Of a stretch of DNA of 21,583 nt, positions 7,566-14,499 are shown in pieces (within the stretch, counting starts at the first letter, position 1; every line of letters begins with the position of its first letter). The notes under the pieces were generated by a model, which saw nothing but the letters and a program-made list of their open reading frames with translations, did not search any database and was not told the origin of the DNA. Made by a program: the position numbers and the translations under genes. The DNA comes from Bacillota bacterium (GTDB lineage Bacteria; Bacillota; Clostridia; Acetivibrionales; DSM-1351): contig JAEYWA010000011.1 in assembly GCA_023431385.1 (NCBI GenBank), positions 1 through 21,583 on the forward strand, read 5' to 3'.

Positions 7566-9101
7566 TTATTCCCACTCAATCGTAGCCGGTGGCTTTGAGG
7601 TGATATCGTATACAACTCTGTTAATGTGTTTCACTTCATTGACAATACGGTTTGAGATTTTCTCCAACACATCATATGGGATTCTCGCCCAGTCAGCTGT
7701 CATAAAGTCGGTAGTTGTTACTGCACGAAGAGCCAGAGTATAATCATAGGTTCTTTCGTCACCCATAACACCTACGCTTCTCATATTTGTCAATACTGTA
7801 AAGTACTGATTAATTTTTCTTCCCAGTCCTGCTGCCTTTATTTCTTCACGGAAGATGTAGTCTGTATCTCTTAAAGTATCAAGCTTTTCCTTTGTAAGGT
7901 CACCGATTACTCTTATAGCAAGTCCCGGGCCTGGGAATGGCTGTCTCCATACGATATCCTCAGGTATTCCCATTTCTTCCCCGGCTTTTCTAACCTCATC
8001 CTTAAAAAGATTTCTCAAAGGCTCAATTATTTCTTTAAAATCAACGTGGTCAGGAAGTCCTCCAACATTGTGATGGCTCTTAATAACCGCAGCATCACCG
8101 TGACCGCTTTCTATTACATCGGGATAGATAGTCCCTTGAACAAGGAAGTCTACCTTTCCGATTTTCTTAGCCTCATCTTCAAATACTCTTATAAATTCTT
8201 CACCGATGATCTTTCTTTTGGTTTCGGGATCAGATACACCCTTCAGCTTTTCAAGGAATCTATCTTCACAGTTAACTCGAATCATATTAATGTCGTACTG
8301 ATTTCTGAATACCTGTTCAACCTGATCTCCCTCATACTTTCTTAAGAGTCCATGGTCTACAAATATACAGGTCAATTGTTTTCCGATAGCTTTGTGTATA
8401 AGAACTGCAGCCACTGAAGAGTCAACACCGCCTGACAAAGCGCATAAAACCTTTTTGTCTCCGACTTTTTCTCTGATAGCCTTTATGGAGTTCTCTACAA
8501 ATGCTGACATTTTCCAGTCACCCTTGCAGCCGCAAATATTGTAAAGAAAGTTTTTGAACATTAATGTTCCCTTTGGTGTATGCATAACTTCTAAATGGTA
8601 CTGAACTGCATAAAAATTCTTTCCCACATGCTGCATTGCACTGACTGGGCAGTTAGTGGACTTAGCTGTAACTGTAAATCCTTCTGGGGGATTAGTTACA
8701 TGGTATGTGTGACTCATCCAGCAGGTTGTATTTTCATCAACATCCTGAAAGAAGGGTTGTGATTTATCAACACTTATATCAACCTTTCCGTACTCACGCT
8801 GTTTTGCTGCTTCAACTTTTCCTCCCAGCATTACACTCATAAGCTGCATGCCATAGCAAATCCCCAGTACAGGAATACCCAGTTCAAATACGCCGGGATC
8901 ACATTTTGGTGCTCCTTCATCAAGAACTGAATTAGGCCCGCCGGTGAATATAATTCCTTTTGGATTATAGGATTTTATTCGCTCCAGGGACGCGCTGTAA
9001 GGAATAACCTCGCAGTATACATTAGCTTCTCTGACACGGCGCGCAATCAACTGATTGTATTGACCACCGAAATCGAGAACTAAAACCATCTCATTATTCA
9101 A
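7566..9101 (-). CDS. guaA: GMP synthase (glutamine-hydrolysing)
   Basis: Cytoplasmic purine enzyme converting XMP, ATP and glutamine to GMP, the last step of guanine nucleotide synthesis. The N-terminal class I glutamine amidotransferase domain (to about residue 190) has the nucleophile in GICYGMQL (C82) and His/Glu in QYHLEV (H169, E171). The synthetase domain has the PP-loop SGGVDSS (223-229) and ends in the dimerisation domain with the expected terminal KPPATIEWE. The chosen start is TTG at 9101, nine bases after GAGGAG, giving 511 residues. A TTG at 9110 abuts that site and is too close; the ATG at 9089 is too far. One oddity: the usual HPE of the triad reads HLE. A promoter lies 40-65 bases upstream; no purine riboswitch was seen. 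Confidence 0.97.
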   Translation of the reverse strand: MNNEMVLVLDFGGQYNQLIARRVREANVYCEVIPYSASLERIKSYNPKGIIFTGGPNSVLDEGAPKCDPGVFELGIPVLGICYGMQLMSVMLGGKVEAAKQREYGKVDISVDKSQPFFQDVDENTTCWMSHTYHVTNPPEGFTVTAKSTNCPVSAMQHVGKNFYAVQYHLEVMHTPKGTLMFKNFLYNICGCKGDWKMSAFVENSIKAIREKVGDKKVLCALSGGVDSSVAAVLIHKAIGKQLTCIFVDHGLLRKYEGDQVEQVFRNQYDINMIRVNCEDRFLEKLKGVSDPETKRKIIGEEFIRVFEDEAKKIGKVDFLVQGTIYPDVIESGHGDAAVIKSHHNVGGLPDHVDFKEIIEPLRNLFKDEVRKAGEEMGIPEDIVWRQPFPGPGLAIRVIGDLTKEKLDTLRDTDYIFREEIKAAGLGRKINQYFTVLTNMRSVGVMGDERTYDYTLALRAVTTTDFMTADWARIPYDVLEKISNRIVNEVKHINRVVYDITSKPPATIEWE

Positions 9102-9138
9102 GAATAACAACTCCTCTTATTTAAAATTATAAAATAAA

Positions 9139-9167
9139 TCTATATTTAAAGCCAAAACTTAAGTCAA
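9139..9167 (-). promoter_or_regulatory. Candidate guaA promoter
   Basis: On the reverse strand TTGACT (9167-9162) and TATAGA (9144-9139) are 17 bp apart, placing the start near 9132, about 30 bases before the guaA TTG. The -35 is good and the -10 matches four of six consensus positions. Confidence 0.5.
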
Positions 9168-9431
9168 TCTCAATATTTTAATATTATATCGAATTTTGTT
9201 TGGTATGCATAGCATCAAAAAATATATTTTTGCTAAAACAAAATAATTTATTTTTGTAGCATTGTTGCATATTTATTCAGATATATGTATAATTATTCAT
9301 TATTAACATATGTTGGATGAGACAGATTAGTAATTCAATAAAGATTACAGGCCATCTGCTGCACACTAAATATTTGAATTAAGTGTTTATGCACTATAAG
9401 TATTAATTATTAATATAAGGAGGGTTTTCCA
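9168..9431. other. Divergent intergenic region between guaA and the aminotransferase operon
   Basis: Very AT-rich DNA without a gene. It holds the AGGAGGG ribosome binding site of the fusion gene (about 9418-9425). An imperfect inverted repeat lies at 9234-9262 (GCTA...TAGC ends, A/T-rich interior). A weak rightward promoter-like pair (TTGAAT 9374-9379, TATAAG 9395-9400, only 15 bp apart) is present but not convincing. Confidence 0.5.
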
Positions 9432-11417
9432 ATGAAAAATTACCTGAAACAGCAGGATAGTATTGAAGCTTATCTTGCATGTAATCAACTTATTAATTAT
9501 GAGAGTCCGGAAGTATCGGGCCTGGCAGAAAAACTCCGCTTGAAGGAAGGTGATGAAATCTCCTCTGTAAAGAAAGCTTATGAGTATGTTCGAGACAGCT
9601 TTCCGCACACTTTCGATGTCAATGCCGAAGGAGTGGCTTGTTCCGCCAGCGATGTTATAAAGCTGGGACATGGTGTCTGCTATGCTAAAGCCCATCTGCT
9701 GGCGGCCCTGCTCAGATACGCAGGCATCCCAGCAGGAATGTGCTACCAGCGCCTGTGCTTGGAAACACCCGACGACCAACCAGGCAAAGCTGTCCCAGAC
9801 GTATGTGGCTTGTCAGCAACTGGACAGGCACAGGAGCTATCAACTACCAACAGCACAAAAGCCCAGGCAGTTACAGACAGAGCCGAAGCCCAGGCAGTTA
9901 CTGACAGCGAGGAATGCCTGTCAGACGCAGGCCATAAAGGGCCGCCAAACACAAGCTGTGCCAGGCCGCTCACCCAACTTGTTCTTCATGCAGTAAATGT
10001 TGTCTACCTGAAAGCACTGAACAAATGGGTCAGAATGGATGTACGCGGCAACACAAACGGCATAAATGCCCAATTCAGTGTTGAGCATGAGCAGCTGGCC
10101 TTCAAAATCCATCCCCAACTTGATGAAGAGGACGGGCTGGTAATATATAGCAAAACCCCTGCCAGCGTTGCTCATGCATTAAGTTCCAGCAAAACCGCCC
10201 AACAGTTGGAGGAGAACCTGCCCTCATATATTCTTGACAAAGAATCCATTCTGTTTGTAAGTAACAAACCCGAAGTGGTTATGGAAAAAGGTAGTGGCAT
10301 GTACATGTGGGATACCGAAGGAAAGAAATACCTGGACTTTGTAGGGGGCTGGGCGGTAAATTGTCTTGGTCACAGTCCGGCAATTATTGTCGAAGCCTTG
10401 ACAAAACAGGCCTCCACATTGGTGAATTGCAGTCCCTCCTTCTACAATACCCAAATGTTAAAGTTTGCAAGGCTTCTGACCCAAACCTCCTGCTTTGACA
10501 AGGTCTTCTTTTCCAGCAGCGGAGCAGAAGCTAATGAAGGCGCTATAAAGCTGGCAAGGAAGTACGGATCAAAATTAAAATCAGGTGCATATGAAATCAT
10601 TACTACCATAAATGGCTTTCATGGGCGTACCCTTGCAACAATGTCTGCTACAGGAAAAAAGCATTGGGAGTCGCTTTTTGCACCTAAGGTATCCGGGTTT
10701 GTTCATGTTCCCTTTAACGATGCAGAAGCCGTAAAGAAGGCTATAAATGAAAAAACCTGCGCCATTATGCTTGAGCCCATACAGGGAGAAGGTGGAGTTC
10801 ACGTGGCTGAGGAAAAATACATTAAGGAATTGAGAAAAATATGTGACGAAAATAATCTTCTGCTTGTATTTGATGAGATTCAAACTGGTATTGGCAGGAC
10901 AGGAAAAATGTATGCATATGAGCATTACGGAATAGAGCCGGACATTATGACGTTGGCTAAAGGCATCGGAGGAGGCTTCCCTCTTTCAGCAATGCTGACC
11001 AAGAAGAGGCTTGACATATTCGATGCAGGTGATCAGGGGGGCTCTTATTCAAGCCAGCCCTTGGCAATGAGTGTTGGGTACGCGGTAGTCCGTCATGTAA
11101 TTGAAACTGCTCTGCCTGCACATTCAGCTAAAATGGGGAAATACCTAATGGATCAGCTAAATGTCATGAAGGATAAGTTTAAAATTTCCAATATCAGAGG
11201 ATTGGGCCTGCTTGTCGCTTTCGACCTTGATGCTCCAAAAGCAGCAGAAGTTGTGTCAAAGTGTCTCTCGACTGGACTTGCAGTAAATTCACCTCAGCCA
11301 TATTCTATAAGACTGATGCCTCCTCTGATAGTAACTGAAACTGAAATTGACGAAATGCTGGCTGCACTCCGCAGTGTCCTGAGCCAGACTGATAATGAAG
11401 GAGAGGTAATATTATGA
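9432..11417 (+). CDS. Fusion protein: transglutaminase-like domain plus class III (acetylornithine/omega-type) aminotransferase
   Basis: A 661-residue two-domain protein, probably cytoplasmic (no signal peptide). Residues about 1-210 are a transglutaminase-like cysteine hydrolase/transferase fold with a readable triad: C83 (GHGVCYAKAH), H186 (LVLHAVNVVYL) and D203 (RMDVRGN). Residues about 240-655 are a PLP-dependent class III aminotransferase of the ArgD/4-aminobutyrate group. It shows FSSSGAEANEGAIKLARK, a FHGRT motif, FDEIQTGIGRTGK and PLP lysine K510 (TLAKGIGGG). Between C83 and H186 there is a low-complexity insert (about 112-180). The ATG follows AGGAGGG. The ArgJ-like gene overlaps its stop by four bases. 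Base composition is more GC-rich than argJ. The transamination chemistry is secure by family; the substrate and the role of the fused domain are not known. Confidence 0.88.
   Translation: MKNYLKQQDSIEAYLACNQLINYESPEVSGLAEKLRLKEGDEISSVKKAYEYVRDSFPHTFDVNAEGVACSASDVIKLGHGVCYAKAHLLAALLRYAGIPAGMCYQRLCLETPDDQPGKAVPDVCGLSATGQAQELSTTNSTKAQAVTDRAEAQAVTDSEECLSDAGHKGPPNTSCARPLTQLVLHAVNVVYLKALNKWVRMDVRGNTNGINAQFSVEHEQLAFKIHPQLDEEDGLVIYSKTPASVAHALSSSKTAQQLEENLPSYILDKESILFVSNKPEVVMEKGSGMYMWDTEGKKYLDFVGGWAVNCLGHSPAIIVEALTKQASTLVNCSPSFYNTQMLKFARLLTQTSCFDKVFFSSSGAEANEGAIKLARKYGSKLKSGAYEIITTINGFHGRTLATMSATGKKHWESLFAPKVSGFVHVPFNDAEAVKKAINEKTCAIMLEPIQGEGGVHVAEEKYIKELRKICDENNLLLVFDEIQTGIGRTGKMYAYEHYGIEPDIMTLAKGIGGGFPLSAMLTKKRLDIFDAGDQGGSYSSQPLAMSVGYAVVRHVIETALPAHSAKMGKYLMDQLNVMKDKFKISNIRGLGLLVAFDLDAPKAAEVVSKCLSTGLAVNSPQPYSIRLMPPLIVTETEIDEMLAALRSVLSQTDNEGEVIL
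9859..9907 (+). repeat. 27-bp-period tandem repeat in the transglutaminase-domain insert
   Basis: Two 22-bp copies (9859-9880 and 9886-9907) differ at one base (TTACAGACAG against TTACTGACAG), with a 27-bp period that encodes a nine-residue repeat (AQAVTDRAE, AQAVTDSEE). They lie in a GC-rich coding insert spanning about 9765-9972, which is open in more than one frame on both strands. In-frame tandem duplication explains the repeat. The origin of the whole insert is not clear. Confidence 0.8.
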
Positions 11418-12625
11418 TTAATAAAATAGGTTTAACTGCGGTTAAAGGATTTAAATTTGCCGGAATCAATGCCGGCGATAGCAAGAAGAAAAACATTGGG
11501 CTTATATACTCGGTAACTGAAGAGACTTATGGGGTTGCAGTTTATACTAAAAGCGATATTGCAGCAGCACCGGTTCTCATATCCAAGGAAAATGACAGAA
11601 TTACATATAAAAAAAGGGCTGTCTTAATAAACAGCGGTATTGCAAATGCGTTTACAGGAAAAAAAGGTTATAACGATGCACAGAGTTGTGTCTCGAAAGT
11701 TTCAGATTTGCTTGGTATAAATCCAGGAGAGGTATATATTGGCTCTACAGGTGTTATTGGTAGACAGTTAGAAGAAGGTGTCATTTTAAGAGGTATTGAA
11801 ACAGTAACCAGAGATTTAATGGAAGATGACAATAAAGTATTGGACTTTATTCAAGCAATTATGACAACTGATACAAGAGTTAAGCAAGCCTCTATTAGTT
11901 TTGAAATTGCAGGTAAAAAGATTAACATTGCTTCATGTGTAAAAGGTGCAGGAATGATTATGCCTGATATGGCTACTATGTTATGTGTTATAACCACTGA
12001 TGCCAAGATATCACCTGATATGCTGAATAGAGCTTTAAAAGAATCCGTTGAGCATACATTTAATTGTATAACAATAGATGGAGATACAAGCACAAATGAT
12101 AGTATATTTTTAATGGCTAATGGGCTTGCAAATAATGAGCTTATAGATTCCGATGGGGAAAATTATCGAATATTTGCTCGAAATCTGCATACTCTTATGG
12201 AGTACATGGCAAAAGAGGTGGTCAATGATGGTGAAGGTATAACCAAGTTCATAACTATAAAAGTAACTAATACACCAACAAGAGAAAATGCAAAGGCTAT
12301 AGGGTTTTCAATTGGTAATTCGCCACTGGTAAAAACAACATTTTACGGGCAGCAGCTTAACTGGGGGCGACTAATGATGGCTATAGGAAAAGCCCAAACC
12401 GGCCTTAACTGTGACATTATTGACTTATTTGTAAACGGCTTTGAAGTTGTCAAAGATGGGCAACCAACCTTAAGTTCAGAGGAATTTAATAGGGCAGAAA
12501 AGTCACTTGTCAATAAAAATATAGACATATTAATCGATTTCAAGCAGGGTAGTGAGAAAGTTACTATTTGGACCTGTGACTATTCTATAGACTTTATCAA
12601 AATAAATGGAAACTATATTACCTAA
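11414..12625 (+). CDS. argJ: ArgJ-family ornithine/glutamate N-acetyltransferase
   Basis: A 403-residue enzyme of the DmpA/OAT fold that cleaves itself into alpha and beta chains. The self-processing nucleophile is T188 in KGAGMIMPDMATML (usual family form MIHPNMATML). The oxyanion-hole segment IGSTGVIG, the active-site NDGEGITK and the C-terminal substrate segment (FIKINGNYIT) are conserved, so activity is likely. Known members move an acetyl group from N-acetylornithine to glutamate, and some also use acetyl-CoA. The start overlaps the aminotransferase stop (ATGA). There is no argB, argC or argF beside it, so it may be a paralogue acting in a side pathway, as OAT-like proteins do in clavam clusters, rather than the arginine-cycle enzyme. 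The symbol describes the family. Confidence 0.88.
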   Translation: MINKIGLTAVKGFKFAGINAGDSKKKNIGLIYSVTEETYGVAVYTKSDIAAAPVLISKENDRITYKKRAVLINSGIANAFTGKKGYNDAQSCVSKVSDLLGINPGEVYIGSTGVIGRQLEEGVILRGIETVTRDLMEDDNKVLDFIQAIMTTDTRVKQASISFEIAGKKINIASCVKGAGMIMPDMATMLCVITTDAKISPDMLNRALKESVEHTFNCITIDGDTSTNDSIFLMANGLANNELIDSDGENYRIFARNLHTLMEYMAKEVVNDGEGITKFITIKVTNTPTRENAKAIGFSIGNSPLVKTTFYGQQLNWGRLMMAIGKAQTGLNCDIIDLFVNGFEVVKDGQPTLSSEEFNRAEKSLVNKNIDILIDFKQGSEKVTIWTCDYSIDFIKINGNYIT

Positions 12626-12654
12626 CCGGGTACTGAATTATATTGGAGGTTAAT

Positions 12655-13435
12655 ATGGATCAATTATTCATCAAAGCAATGGAATACCTTAAGAGAGAAC
12701 CTTTAAAAAATCTTGCGACACTTAAGCATCTTATGTTGTATAAGGATTACGTTGAAATAAGTATCGCCGAGGATACATTTGACTGGGCTTTGCTTGTTAC
12801 AATACCGACTGCACTACTTTCATATGATTCGGCAACCTACCCTGGTGCAAAACAGGCTATATTTATTAACGGGAGCTCCGACCAGTTGAAGCAGGTACTT
12901 TTAGGTAAACTTGCCCCCAGCAACTATATTTTAAGAACAAGCAAGCAGCTTGATTTTTCCTTACTAAAAAGCCGCTTTTACATAACTCAAGGAAACTCAT
13001 ATGTTTCATATTCTTGTTCAGACATTAGCTATAGCTTCACCCCGGAGACCATTCAGGATAGTGATATCCTCACCGCTGAGGCAGCGGCCCTGATATCCCG
13101 GAATGGCTATACTGATTATGAACTTGAGAAGTACTTTAAAAACGGTTCAGTCTGGTTTGGTTACATCGAAAGTGGAGTTATAAAAAGCATTTGTTTTGTC
13201 TATCAGAATCATAAAAACATCTGGGAGATAGCAGGTGTACATACAATTGAAGCAGATCGAAAAAAAAGGCCTTGGCCGAGCCGTGGTTTTATCAGCAGTA
13301 CGTTATTTACTGGAAAAGGGATTAATTCCAAGGTATGAAATTGATATTAATAATTCAGCATCAATAAATCTCGCTGAAAGCTTAGAAATGAAGCAGTTTC
13401 TGCGGATAGATCACTTTTTATTGAAACCCTTTTAG
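12655..13435 (+). pseudogene. GNAT-family N-acetyltransferase, reading frame broken at an A8 tract
   Basis: The frame from ATG 12655 (GGAGG five bases upstream) encodes an N-terminal region of unknown type and then the start of a GNAT core (GSVWFGYIESGVIKSICFVYQ, IWEIAGVHTIEADRKK). It then runs off into RPWPSRG and stops at 13338. The +1 frame from 13262 continues the GNAT fold exactly: the acetyl-CoA loop RKKGLGRAVVLSAV, then YLLEKG, NSASINLAESLEM and a stop at 13435. The shift lies in eight A residues (13260-13267). Removing one A restores a protein of 259 residues. This could be a real null mutation, a sequencing error in a homopolymer, or transcriptional slippage. It follows argJ by 29 bases and is the third gene of the operon. 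The acetyl acceptor is unknown. Confidence 0.75.
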
Positions 13436-13535
13436 TGGTTTCAAAGATTGTAAATTTGATTAATATAATGTTTATAAAAATAACGAAATAATAAATCTTA
13501 TAGGCTTGATAATCTGGAGGTATCTGAGGAGGATA

Positions 13536-13565
13536 TTTTTGAAGGCTTGAGTTAGCCTTCAAAAA
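13536..13565. terminator. Perfect 12-bp hairpin between convergent genes
   Basis: TTTTTGAAGGCT (13536-13547) and AGCCTTCAAAAA (13554-13565) are exact reverse complements around a six-base loop. The hairpin contains the stop codon of the radical SAM gene and lies 100 bases after the GNAT frame. It is placed as a bidirectional end signal, but neither strand has a T-run after the stem, so intrinsic termination is uncertain. Confidence 0.4.
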
Positions 13566-14499
13566 TTCCAAGTCTTGTTTTTCCATTAAGATAGTTGAAG
13601 CGACTTCCCTGATGGGTATGCAGTCCAGTCATTTTAGCCTCAATCATATCCTGAAGCTTCCACCAGCTGGTATTCCAGTTGCAAAAAACAGTTCTCTCAG
13701 CAGGAGCTCTGCCTATTAACCTCTGAACAACAATATCAGGGTTCAGATATTCAAGAAAGATTATGGTTCTATCTATAAATTCCTCAACAGTTACGGGATT
13801 TACCTCTCCCCTTGAGAACATTTTTTCCAGTTGGGTTCCTTTAAGTATATACAGTGAATGGCATTTTACCTGAGAAACTCCAAGTGCCGATATTATTTTT
13901 GCTCCTTCTATAACATCCTCCATACCGTCCATAGGAAGGTCGGTTATATAATGGGCACAAACCTCAAGATCATATTTTCTAATCCTTATTGTCGCATCAA
14001 TAAATTCGGCTAATGTATGCCCTCTGTTCAAGAGTTTCAGCGTATGATAGTTAACGGTCTGCAAACCTAATTCTATTACAATATCTATTCCCTTACTCTT
14101 TTTCAGTCCTGCAAGAAAATCCATATACCTATCCGCTATGCAATCGGGCCGGGTCGATATGTAGATGGCTACAATACCCTCCCTGCAAGCCTGGGATATA
14201 CTCTTTTCAAACAAATCGTACGGCAGATAAGTGTTGGAATAATTCTGAAAATAAGCTATAAACTTTTCACTGCCATAATTTTTACCAATATATCTGGCGT
14301 TCTGATCAAGCTGTTCAGCAACCGATAACTCACAGGACAGGTTTTCAAAACCCGCCCCTTCCTCTCCGCAAAATATACAGGCCGAAGACCCCAGAGTTCC
14401 ATCTCTGTTTGGACAGGTAACAGGCAGATTAAGGGGTAATTTGTATACCTTTGAACCATATTTGCTTTTTAAATACTGGGAAAATTTATTGTACAGCAA
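13552..14499 (-). CDS. Radical SAM protein, TIGR01212 (YhcC/YtqA) family
   Basis: A cytoplasmic radical SAM enzyme of uncertain reaction. The iron-sulphur cluster motif is the variant of this family, CPNRDGTLGSSACIFC (C39, C51 and C54 counted from the upstream ATG). Family landmarks follow: AYFQNYSNTYLP, ISTRPDCI, ELGLQTVNYHTLKLLNRGH, AHYITDLPMDG and VKCHSLYILKGT. The start is ambiguous. The ATG at 14529 overlaps larC by 44 bases and has only a distant AAAGGTG. TTG at 14499 has AGGAAGG eight bases upstream and overlaps larC by 14 bases, giving 315 residues, close to E. coli YhcC; I prefer it. Overlap with larC implies one transcript. Confidence 0.85.
   Translation of the reverse strand: MLYNKFSQYLKSKYGSKVYKLPLNLPVTCPNRDGTLGSSACIFCGEEGAGFENLSCELSVAEQLDQNARYIGKNYGSEKFIAYFQNYSNTYLPYDLFEKSISQACREGIVAIYISTRPDCIADRYMDFLAGLKKSKGIDIVIELGLQTVNYHTLKLLNRGHTLAEFIDATIRIRKYDLEVCAHYITDLPMDGMEDVIEGAKIISALGVSQVKCHSLYILKGTQLEKMFSRGEVNPVTVEEFIDRTIIFLEYLNPDIVVQRLIGRAPAERTVFCNWNTSWWKLQDMIEAKMTGLHTHQGSRFNYLNGKTRLGIFEG

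Noticed and set aside
7409..7615. 68-codon reverse-strand open frame across the end of guaA and the GC-rich element
   Set aside because: It starts inside guaA in another frame, lacks a ribosome binding site, and its openness follows from the GC-rich element. I do not treat it as a gene.
9234..9262. Imperfect inverted repeat with GCTA/TAGC ends between guaA and the fusion gene
   Set aside because: The arms are A/T-rich with a three-base bulge, which is expected by chance in this DNA.
9121..9300. Purine riboswitch upstream of guaA
   Set aside because: No conserved purine aptamer loops were seen, and the promoter leaves a leader of only about 30 bases.
9670..9996. Long open frames in other frames and on the reverse strand over the transglutaminase insert
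   Set aside because: They come from the GC-rich, stop-poor insert. The frame of the fusion carries the catalytic residues on both sides.
13235..13435. Separate small protein on the plus strand
   Set aside because: It is the C-terminal half of the GNAT gene after the A8 frameshift; it has no start signal of its own.
13528..13550. Tiny leader peptide (TTG AAG GCT TGA) after a GAGGAGG site
   Set aside because: Only three codons, lying inside the hairpin and with no gene downstream on that strand.
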